DNA of 64,000 bases from the NCBI RefSeq assembly GCF_017255415.1, contig NZ_JAFJZZ010000006.1:1-64000 (forward strand), read 5' to 3'. This document shows, one piece after another, positions 57,413 through 64,000 of the stretch. Below the pieces are notes generated by a model. The model had not been told where the DNA came from. It worked only from the letters and a program-made list of their open reading frames with translations, and made no database searches. Numbering within the stretch: position 1 is the first letter of the stretch; the number at the start of each line of letters is the position of its first letter. Source of the stretch: Clostridium aminobutyricum. Its GTDB lineage: Bacteria > Bacillota > Clostridia > Peptostreptococcales > Anaerovoracaceae. Both the position numbers and the translations under genes were made by a program.

Positions 57413-58156
57413 TTAACACTTTCTGACTGTATGTCCGCCATCCACTACTATCGTTTGTCCGGTTATCCACCGAGATTTTTCGCTTAACAAAAATACTGCC
57501 ATTTCCGCAACATCTTCCGGTTGTCCTAAACCTAAAGGATAAGCTCCAAGGGTAGCTTGCTTCTGTTCTTTAGTAAGCTGTGCGAAATATTGTTCAACCA
57601 TTCTTGTTTGCACAACTCCCGGAGCAACGGCATTGATACGAATCTTTTTCTCAGCTAATTCCGGAGCTGACGCTTTTACAAATCCTTCCAATGCCCCTTT
57701 TGATGCGGCGTACATAGCCTTTCCGAAAGCCCCTTCATGGGCCGCCAAAGAAGATACCATCACGAATGAAGCTCCTTCTTCATCAACCATTCCTTTTTTA
57801 GAAAACTGGCTTACCAACATCATTGCCGCAAAGGTATTAATATAAAAAATTTCTTGCAACTTCTCTGTCTTCATCAAATGAATCGGGGTAGTTGCTTGTA
57901 TTCCCGCACAATGCAACAATCCGCTCACTGCGGCGTGTTCCTTTACCAATTTTGAATAATCCTTAATGGTTGCCACATCAGATAAGTCCCATGGAATGAT
58001 TTTTACGTCCTCCTGATTCCTATATAACACCTCTAATGCTTGTACTTCACGAGCGGTTGCAATAATACCAAACCCTGACTCTAGCAACTTACACACCGTA
58101 CTTTTGCCGATACCGCTTGATGCTCCTGTAACAATGATCCATTTTTTATCACCCAT
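57413..58156 (-). CDS. SDR ketoreductase (FabG-like)
   Basis: The 247-aa short-chain dehydrogenase shows VTGASSGIGKSTV, the Asn-containing CAGIQ region and the catalytic YAASK in AMYAASKGALEGF. It ends in DGGHTV. FabG-like enzymes reduce 3-oxoacyl-ACP to 3-hydroxyacyl-ACP. Its place between an ACP (58186) and KAS III supports a short pathway to a 3-hydroxyacyl-ACP. A sugar-nucleotide substrate cannot be excluded. AGAGGAT precedes the start. Confidence 0.87.
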   Translation of the reverse strand: MGDKKWIIVTGASSGIGKSTVCKLLESGFGIIATAREVQALEVLYRNQEDVKIIPWDLSDVATIKDYSKLVKEHAAVSGLLHCAGIQATTPIHLMKTEKLQEIFYINTFAAMMLVSQFSKKGMVDEEGASFVMVSSLAAHEGAFGKAMYAASKGALEGFVKASAPELAEKKIRINAVAPGVVQTRMVEQYFAQLTKEQKQATLGAYPLGLGQPEDVAEMAVFLLSEKSRWITGQTIVVDGGHTVRKC

Positions 58157-58185
58157 ATCCTCTTATCCTCTTACAGTTAGAAATG

Positions 58186-58413
58186 CTATTGATTTACTTG
58201 TATGTAATCGAACAAATCCCGTATTGTTTTTGCCTCAATAAAATCATCTACTGGCATTTCTATCCCAAATTCTTCTTCCAGCATCACGAGCATTGCATAT
58301 CCCTTTAAAGAATCCCAGTCATATTTGTCCGCTTTAAAAGCTGTATCCAACAATAGCTCCTCTTGCTCCACTTCCAGTATTTCAGCCATATGTTCTATTA
58401 ACTTACCGTCCAT
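58186..58413 (-). CDS. Acyl carrier protein (second of two)
   Basis: The 75-aa acidic protein carries the phosphopantetheine Ser in KYDWDSLKGYAMLVMLEEEFG (Ser near residue 34; motif given in part). It lies between the PglD-like acyltransferase and the ketoreductase and probably holds the acyl group during its synthesis and transfer. GGAGAGG precedes the ATG. Confidence 0.9.
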   Translation of the reverse strand: MDGKLIEHMAEILEVEQEELLLDTAFKADKYDWDSLKGYAMLVMLEEEFGIEMPVDDFIEAKTIRDLFDYIQVNQ

Positions 58414-58430
58414 TTTTTCACCTCTCCATC

Positions 58431-59069
58431 TTATCTTATACGTTTGGCAGGATATCCGATGACTTGGGCATCGTCCTCAACATCCTTTAATACCACAGAA
58501 CCTGCACTAATAAACGCATTTTTCCCAATCACCACTTGCGGCACTATAGCTACGCTTGTTGCTAAATAGGCACCTTCTTTAATCAACACTCCGCCAGTGA
58601 TATCACACATGCTCATAGCAGAGACAAAATTCCCTACTTTAGCATCATGTCCCATATTGGTATGCAAATTAAACATACAATGATTGCCTATCTTTGTATT
58701 CGGACCAATTACTACAAATGGCTGTATAATATTCCCCACACCCATTTCTGCATATGACGAAATAAGCGCAGATGGATCAACAATATTTTCCCACTGGACA
58801 AAATCATTCAAGTAATCTGCCAAGCTTCGTTTTACCGCTGCATTCGCTATCGCCATAACCGCAAAAATGTCATGCTCTTTTGAAAACTGCTTTAGCCAAT
58901 CCTTACCACCTAACACCTTTAATCCGTTTACCTTGTTATCCCAAAGCTCTTGATCGTCATCTACATAGCCTAACAGATCATATCTCTGTTCAGTATTATT
59001 GATTCTTTTTATAGTATCCGCGACTTCTCTTCCAAAGCCGCCGGCACCAACTATAACCAGCTGTTTCAC
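58431..59069 (-). CDS. PglD/NeuD-type sugar acyltransferase
   Basis: This 212-aa enzyme combines an N-terminal Rossmann-like sugar-nucleotide domain (LVIVGAGGFGREVADTI) with a left-handed beta-helix of hexapeptide repeats. The catalytic His is kept in HTNMGHDAKVGNF. PglD uses acetyl-CoA on UDP-4-amino sugars; here the neighbouring ACP genes suggest an ACP-bound donor. A GTG start overlaps the transferase stop (GTGA), with GGGGG upstream, so the pair is translationally coupled. Confidence 0.87.
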   Translation of the reverse strand: MKQLVIVGAGGFGREVADTIKRINNTEQRYDLLGYVDDDQELWDNKVNGLKVLGGKDWLKQFSKEHDIFAVMAIANAAVKRSLADYLNDFVQWENIVDPSALISSYAEMGVGNIIQPFVVIGPNTKIGNHCMFNLHTNMGHDAKVGNFVSAMSMCDITGGVLIKEGAYLATSVAIVPQVVIGKNAFISAGSVVLKDVEDDAQVIGYPAKRIR

Positions 59070-59689
59070 TTTATTCCCCCTTTATTCTCCGTTCCCATGA
59101 ATTCTTCCATTGTCGCATGATCTGCTGCTTGGATTCCTTCTCTTCTGAAAACTTTAATAAATGTCATCCATAATATTTTAAAATCAAGCCATAAATTCCA
59201 ATGATCTACATACCATACATCTAGCTTAAATTTATCTTCCCATGAAATAGCGTTTCGCCCATTTACTTGCGCCCATCCGGTCAGTCCCGGCCTAACATCA
59301 TGTCTCCGAGCCTGCTCCGCTGTATATCGGTCCAAATACCGCACCAATAATGGTCTAGGGCCTACGAAACTCATGTCTCCCCTTAATATGTTAAACAATT
59401 CCGGCAACTCATCCAAGGAAGAAGCTCTGAGCAGCTTACCAAACGTCGTCAAACGCACAGCATCTGGCAACAGCTCTCCGTTTCCATCCCGTTCGTCTGC
59501 CATGCTTCGGAATTTGTACATCGTAAAAACATTACCCTGTAATCCTGGTCGTTCTTGCTTAAATACTGCCGGCCTACCCAACTTATTTTGAACTAAAACA
59601 TATACAAGGATCAATATTGGAGACAAAAGTATAATCATCACAAGGGAAAGTACAAAGTCTATTAGTCTCTTTATCCATTTTTTAAACAT
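59066..59689 (-). CDS. PglC-like initiating phosphoglycosyl transferase
   Basis: This monotopic enzyme moves a sugar 1-phosphate onto undecaprenyl phosphate. The 207-aa protein has one N-terminal membrane helix (about 12-32), FKQERPGLQGNVFTMYKFRSM (in parts), the DE catalytic dyad in SSLDELPEL and the SFVGPRPLLVRYL loop. The ATG at 59689 is preferred to a TTG two codons upstream. The small size is of the PglC/WecP type, not the five-helix WbaP type at 23734. Coupling to PglD-like 58431 implies that it transfers an acylated amino sugar. Confidence 0.88.
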   Translation of the reverse strand: MFKKWIKRLIDFVLSLVMIILLSPILILVYVLVQNKLGRPAVFKQERPGLQGNVFTMYKFRSMADERDGNGELLPDAVRLTTFGKLLRASSLDELPELFNILRGDMSFVGPRPLLVRYLDRYTAEQARRHDVRPGLTGWAQVNGRNAISWEDKFKLDVWYVDHWNLWLDFKILWMTFIKVFRREGIQAADHATMEEFMGTENKGGIK

Positions 59690-59713
59690 ATTCAACCACT
59701 TCTATATCAAAAT

Positions 59714-60922
59714 TTAACCGTTAAAATGTCGCATAATTGTATTATATGCCTTTGTAACCGATAAATACTCTTTCAGATAATTTTTACCGTTTCGGCCCAT
59801 TTGCTTTGTTTCCTCTGGATGCTCCATAAAATATAGCAAATTTTTCTTATATGTTTCCAAGTCACCTGTTACAGACCACAAACCTGCTTTTGCCTCATCT
59901 AAAATTTTTCCATAATCCGTATTGGCGTCTATAGAAGCTAAAATTGGAATACCTGCTTTAAAGTAACCGGTTGTCTTTGATGGGATGTTAGGTATTGTAA
60001 ATCGCCTATCTAAGTTAATGAGGCCGACATCGCACTGGGCTACCAATCCATCGTAGTCTTCCTTTGGTAAGTAATCTCTTAGATAAACATTCGTTAAATT
60101 TTCCGTTTGAATGATCTTTTCAATTTTAGGCTTCATAATGCCCTTACCTACAATCAGAAACACAATCTCCTTGCGCTCTTTTACAGCCATTACAAGTTCC
60201 AATAAAAACTCCAATTCCTGCGGCCATCCGATATTGCCTCCAAAAATACATACAAACTTACCCTCAATCCCATATTTCGCCTTATAATCTATTTTCAGAT
60301 CTGTTTTGTCCTCTTCAGGGCTAAACTTACTCCAATTTGGCAGTAGCTCCAATTTGCTTTTGTCCACTTCTGGGTTGTGTCTAAGCACATAATCAATATT
60401 TCCTTGACTCATGCAACCTATAAAATCTGAAACTTTGTACATGGCTTTTTCTTTTGTTCGGAAAAATTGAAAAAGCAGTTCGTTGTTCATCAGGTTTAAA
60501 TCTTTTGCATTTTGAGGGAAGATGTCCCGCAAAATCAAATAGGCTTTTGCGCCATCTCTTTTTTTAATATAGTCCATGGCAGGCGCGAACGTAATCGGAG
60601 GCGTTGGCATCATAACCAGATCAAATTTTACCTGACTATAATATTCTCTCAGCCCTTTTCTAAAGAGTCCGCCAAGAGAGAGGGTTGTTAGGCCCTTTTC
60701 AATCGGATTCACGTTAAATAAATTGCCCGTTCTGATATGCAGAATTCTAATTCCTTTTTCCATTGAAATTCTAGTCTGTCTGCCATTCTTTTTCTCATCA
60801 ATAGCAGCAACATAGACTTCATGGCCCTCGTCACGAAATTCTTCCATTAATTCCGTATAAAGATTCGGATTGGCTTCTATTTGAGGAGATATTATCATTA
60901 AAAACAGTATGTTCATTTTCAT
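59714..60922 (-). CDS. GT4 glycosyltransferase (WbuB-like)
   Basis: The 402-aa GT-B enzyme shows CIFGGNIGWPQELEFLLEL and the donor-binding region with GYFKAGIPILASID. It resembles WbuB/CapM-type FucNAc transferases, and the next genes upstream make UDP-FucNAc. Whether translation starts at 60922 or two codons later (60916, better spaced from GGATTGGG) is unclear. It follows capG by 42 bases. Confidence 0.85.
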   Translation of the reverse strand: MKMNILFLMIISPQIEANPNLYTELMEEFRDEGHEVYVAAIDEKKNGRQTRISMEKGIRILHIRTGNLFNVNPIEKGLTTLSLGGLFRKGLREYYSQVKFDLVMMPTPPITFAPAMDYIKKRDGAKAYLILRDIFPQNAKDLNLMNNELLFQFFRTKEKAMYKVSDFIGCMSQGNIDYVLRHNPEVDKSKLELLPNWSKFSPEEDKTDLKIDYKAKYGIEGKFVCIFGGNIGWPQELEFLLELVMAVKERKEIVFLIVGKGIMKPKIEKIIQTENLTNVYLRDYLPKEDYDGLVAQCDVGLINLDRRFTIPNIPSKTTGYFKAGIPILASIDANTDYGKILDEAKAGLWSVTGDLETYKKNLLYFMEHPEETKQMGRNGKNYLKEYLSVTKAYNTIMRHFNG

Positions 60923-60964
60923 CCCAATCCGGCAGAAAAAAGTCTCTGCCCCTATTCTATCATT

Positions 60965-62104
60965 CTATTTATTCCAAATTACTTTATTAATAATTTTGGT
61001 ATAGCTTTGAATAATTTTTACTACTTTCGTCGCTACATTGCGGTCTTCATAATCCCACACCGTTTCCACTACGATGTCATCCTGCCACAATCGCACAGCT
61101 AATTCGATTGCTTGTTCAACTTCTGGCCCGGTGATTCCCCCTATTACCATTGTCCCTTTATCTAATACTTCCGGACGTTCTGTGGATGTTCGAATTAAAA
61201 CCGCAGGAAATCCTAACATGGCACTTTCTTCCGAAAGGGTTCCGCTGTCCGACAATACGCAATAGGATTCTAGTTGTAGTTTATTATAATCAAAAAAACC
61301 TAAAGGTTTGATATTTTTTACAAGGGGGTGGAATTGAAAACTTCTCTCTTCAATTCTCTTTTGGCTTCTTGGATGCGTGGAATAGATCACCGGCATCTGA
61401 TACTTTTCAGCGACATTATTCACCGCATTCATCAACGACAGGAAGTTTGCCTCATCATCAATGTTTTCTTCCCGATGTGCAGAAAGCAAAATATATTTAC
61501 CTTCTTGAAGCTCCATTCGTCCTAGCACGTCGCTTGCCTCAATCTCATCAAAATTTGATTCAAGTACTTCCCTCATAGGTGATCCGGTTACAAAAATATG
61601 TTCTTTTCGAAAACCTTCACTCAACAAATATCTTCTGCTGTGCTCTGTATATGGCAAATTAATATCTGATATATGGTCGACAATTTTTCGATTAATCTCC
61701 TCCGGAACATTTTGATCAAAACAGCGATTTCCTGCCTCCATGTGGAATACGGGAATTTTTAGTCGCTTCGCAGAAATGGCAGAGAGGGCAGAATTTGTGT
61801 CTCCTAATATCAGCAATGCGTCTGGTTTCACCTGCTGCATGACTTCATACGACTTGGCAATAATGTTGCCCATTGTGGAGCCCAAATGATCGCCTACACT
61901 GTCTAAATAGAAATTCGGCTCCCGTAGCTTCAAATCTTCAAAAAACACCTTATTTAAGGTGTAATCCCAGTTCTGGCCGGTATGGACTAAAATATGCTCA
62001 AAATAACGGTCACACGCCTTAATTACTTCGGATAGTCGGATAATCTCAGGCCTTGTACCTATAATCGTCATTACTTTTAATTTATCTATTGTTTTACCTT
62101 GCAT
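60965..62104 (-). CDS. capG: UDP-N-acetylglucosamine/talosamine 2-epimerase (CapG/FnlC-like)
   Basis: The 379-aa WecB-type enzyme has GTRPEIIRLSEVIKAC, HTGQNWDYTLNKVFF, the AGNRCFDQNVPEEINRKI segment and the SHREEN-like SAHREENIDDE. In the FucNAc pathway it performs the last 2-epimerisation after CapE and CapF. It lies two bases after capF, and GGAGG precedes the start. The sequence alone cannot exclude UDP-ManNAc production, but the CapE-CapF-CapG order strongly supports UDP-L-FucNAc. Confidence 0.9.
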   Translation of the reverse strand: MQGKTIDKLKVMTIIGTRPEIIRLSEVIKACDRYFEHILVHTGQNWDYTLNKVFFEDLKLREPNFYLDSVGDHLGSTMGNIIAKSYEVMQQVKPDALLILGDTNSALSAISAKRLKIPVFHMEAGNRCFDQNVPEEINRKIVDHISDINLPYTEHSRRYLLSEGFRKEHIFVTGSPMREVLESNFDEIEASDVLGRMELQEGKYILLSAHREENIDDEANFLSLMNAVNNVAEKYQMPVIYSTHPRSQKRIEERSFQFHPLVKNIKPLGFFDYNKLQLESYCVLSDSGTLSEESAMLGFPAVLIRTSTERPEVLDKGTMVIGGITGPEVEQAIELAVRLWQDDIVVETVWDYEDRNVATKVVKIIQSYTKIINKVIWNK

Positions 62105-62106
62105 TT

Positions 62107-63243
62107 CTATACCTCCAGAAAATAGGTATCGGGTTTGTCCTGATTAAAGCTTTCATTGGCCCACATGATTGTGACTAGGTCACTTGTCCCTATATTTGTA
62201 ATGTTATGAGTATATCCCGGCGGTATATCAATGACCTCCAGCTTTTCACCACTTACATAATATTCGAGAATCTGTTGTTCTTCTTCTGTACAATCATCAG
62301 TCACTAATTTTCTAAATCGAATAATCCCCTGCCCGCTGACCACTAAAAATTTTTCTGTTTTCGTATGATGCCAGTGATTTCCTTTAGTAATGCCAGGTTT
62401 AGAGATATTAACCGATACTTGTCCAAAGCTGTCCGCCTTTAAAATTTCTGTAAAAGAGCCTCGCTGATCCACGTTCATTTTTAATGGATAAGAAAACTCT
62501 TCTTCCGGTAAATAAGTTAAATACGTGCTATATAGCTTTTTAACCAATGCATCTGACATATCCGATGCTTGTAAGTTTCGCCTGCTTTCTTTAAAGCTTT
62601 CTATGATCTCTGCTAATTTACCTAAAGTCGTTTGATGAATGGTATGGATATAATATCTGTGGTCCAGAGCTGGTCTGATTGTGACACCTTCCAACAGGGA
62701 TATCCACTCTTCTATAATATCATCTATATAAATCAGATTTAACTCACTTGACTCATTGTGAATTTGTATCGATAAATCATGGGCAATATTGTGACAAAAA
62801 GTTGCTACAACAGAATTATAATTTGGTTTACACCACTTACCGAACACGTTAGAAAGACGATAAATAAATACCTTATCAGGTGCTTCCTTTTCATATTCCA
62901 GTAATGCTTGTTCTGCCGACAATTTGCTTTTACCGTACGCATTCTCCTGCATTGCTTGTTTGGAGGACGCGAAAATGATTGGGGCTTTATTGTTTTGCTT
63001 CTTCAGGAGCTGCAAAAGCGTTTCAGTAAACTGCACATTGCCTGTGTGGAATTCTTCCTCCGTGAGGGGACGGTTAATCCCAGCTAAATGAAATACAAAA
63101 TCACAATCAGACGTATATTGTTCTAATTCTGCCGCTGTTGTATTCCTAGCGCATAAATATAAGTCCTGATACCCTTTATTTTTTAGCTCTACTATTAAAT
63201 TTTTCCCGATAAATCCGTTGGCTCCAGTAATTAAAATTTTCAT
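62107..63243 (-). CDS. capF: CapF-like bifunctional reductase/epimerase
   Basis: The 378-aa protein has an N-terminal SDR domain (ILITGANGFIGKNLIVEL, short and atypical) and a C-terminal cupin (about 270-375) with GNHWHHTKTEKFLVVSGQG, a metal-binding histidine cluster. CapF reduces and epimerises the CapE product toward UDP-FucNAc. The two-domain layout is diagnostic. AGGGG precedes the ATG. It sits between capE and capG. Confidence 0.93.
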   Translation of the reverse strand: MKILITGANGFIGKNLIVELKNKGYQDLYLCARNTTAAELEQYTSDCDFVFHLAGINRPLTEEEFHTGNVQFTETLLQLLKKQNNKAPIIFASSKQAMQENAYGKSKLSAEQALLEYEKEAPDKVFIYRLSNVFGKWCKPNYNSVVATFCHNIAHDLSIQIHNESSELNLIYIDDIIEEWISLLEGVTIRPALDHRYYIHTIHQTTLGKLAEIIESFKESRRNLQASDMSDALVKKLYSTYLTYLPEEEFSYPLKMNVDQRGSFTEILKADSFGQVSVNISKPGITKGNHWHHTKTEKFLVVSGQGIIRFRKLVTDDCTEEEQQILEYYVSGEKLEVIDIPPGYTHNITNIGTSDLVTIMWANESFNQDKPDTYFLEV

Positions 63244-63263
63244 ATTGAAGAAACCCCTTAATA

Positions 63264-64000
63264 TTAAAGTTGCTCTTTATTCCACAGAGCAAGCTCCTGC
63301 TGTATATAGTCCAATTGAAGAAGCTTTTCTTTGATTTGTTCCACAGTCAATAATTGAGTGTTTTTAGAATTAAATTCTGACAAGGAATTTCTTTCTGTTT
63401 CACCATCTACGAAGTACTTATCATAATTTAAATCACGTTTGTCAGCGGGCACACGATAAAATTCTCCTAGGTCAATGGCATGTGCACACTCCTCATTAGT
63501 TAGTAATGTTTCATACATCTTTTCTCCGTGTCTGATACCGATTATTTCAATTGGATTGTCCACCTGAAATAATTCAATCACGGCCTTTGCCAAATCTCCG
63601 ATAGTAGAGGCCGGTGCCTTCTGCACCATGATATCTCCGCTATCCGCATGCTGAAATGCAAATAAGACAAGTTCCACAGCTTCTTCAAGGCTCATGATAA
63701 ATCTCGTCATTTCCGAATCGGTAATGGTCAGCGGCTTACCTGCCTTAATTTGCTCGATAAAAAGTGGAATGACCGAGCCTCTTGAGCACATCACATTACC
63801 ATATCTTGTCCCACAAATCATGGTTTTTTTTGGGCTTACAGTTCTTGCCTTAGCAATCAAAACCTTTTCCATCATAGCTTTTGAAGTTCCCATAGCATTA
63901 ACTGGGTACGCAGCTTTATCCGTAGATAAGCAGATGACCTTTGAAACCCCTGCATCAATTGCAGCCGCCAATACGTTGTCAGTACCGATTACGTTGGTTT
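63264..64000 (-). CDS. capE: CapE-like UDP-GlcNAc 4,6-dehydratase/5-epimerase, partial
   Basis: The reading frame runs through the right edge. Translation of the last bases gives TNVIGTDNVLAAAIDAG, so the N-terminus with the NAD site is missing. Visible motifs are LSTDKAAYPVNAMGTSKAMME (in part), the modified SDR active site of 4,6-dehydratases, and GTRYGNVMCSRGSVIPLF. CapE starts UDP-FucNAc synthesis. About 245 codons are in the window, against about 340 for the whole enzyme. Confidence 0.92.
   Translation of the reverse strand, partial: TNVIGTDNVLAAAIDAGVSKVICLSTDKAAYPVNAMGTSKAMMEKVLIAKARTVSPKKTMICGTRYGNVMCSRGSVIPLFIEQIKAGKPLTITDSEMTRFIMSLEEAVELVLFAFQHADSGDIMVQKAPASTIGDLAKAVIELFQVDNPIEIIGIRHGEKMYETLLTNEECAHAIDLGEFYRVPADKRDLNYDKYFVDGETERNSLSEFNSKNTQLLTVEQIKEKLLQLDYIQQELALWNKEQL

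Overview
The window looks like a chromosomal segment of an AT-rich, Gram-positive anaerobe of the class Clostridia. The evidence is the Firmicutes-type housekeeping order (rho, DUF1385/YqhQ, prmC, prfA, sua5-type gene, rpiB, upp, tyrS), S-layer-homology and LytR-CpsA-Psr (LCP) proteins, strong AGGAGG-type ribosome sites and a stand-alone 3-hydroxybutyryl-CoA dehydrogenase. A member of the Anaerovoracaceae/Family XIII group would fit, but I cannot prove this from the sequence. No tRNA, rRNA body, CRISPR array or transposase gene was recognised.

Layout. (1) 1-655 holds three tandem strong promoters and a leader pointing left off the window, almost certainly for an rRNA operon. (2) 656-9670 is a conserved housekeeping block on the minus strand: translation, tRNA modification, nucleotide salvage, rho. 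(3) 9793-13709 carries cell-envelope genes (an SLH protein and two LCP ligases) with a GC-rich structured intergenic element. (4) 13884-20391 carries hbd, pgi, a large PglF/CapD-type nucleotide-sugar dehydratase, a trypsin-fold protein that appears to have lost its active site, and a 37-kDa-type nucleoid-associated protein, followed by a 208-bp MITE-like palindromic element. (5) 20769-27549 has a giant Wzy-like polymerase/ligase, a WbaP-type initiating transferase, a stalk-domain secreted protein and galE.

(6) 27634-47787 is one roughly 20-kb minus-strand operon for an ABC-exported glycan. RmlA/RmlB and ManC/Gmd/Fcl make dTDP-4-keto-6-deoxyglucose and GDP-L-fucose. Four glycosyltransferases, Wzm/Wzt (Wzt with a C-terminal glycan-binding domain), a coiled-coil methyltransferase, a radical-SAM/SPASM protein, an LTA-synthase-like phosphotransferase and a YidC insertase fused to a CDP-glycerol-glycerophosphotransferase-like domain follow. 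(7) 48009-52862 holds a TolC-like protein with an SAI-rich linker, a GT4 and a second Wzy-like protein. (8) 52931-64000 is a second minus-strand operon. CapE/CapF/CapG (UDP-FucNAc pathway), a GT4 and a PglC-like initiating transferase are followed by an acyl-building cassette: a PglD/NeuD acyltransferase, two acyl carrier proteins, a ketoreductase, a FabH-like KAS III, an FkbH-like glyceryl-ACP synthase, a decayed VOC gene and a DegT sugar aminotransferase.

Taken together, most of the window is a composite surface-glycan factory with at least two initiating transferases, two Wzy-like proteins, one ABC exporter and two LCP ligases. The two most unusual parts are the carrier-protein-dependent acyl cassette embedded beside an amino-sugar pathway, and the YidC-glycerophosphotransferase fusion next to an LTA-synthase-like enzyme. 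No Wzx flippase, RmlC or RmlD is visible, so those functions must lie elsewhere or be absent.
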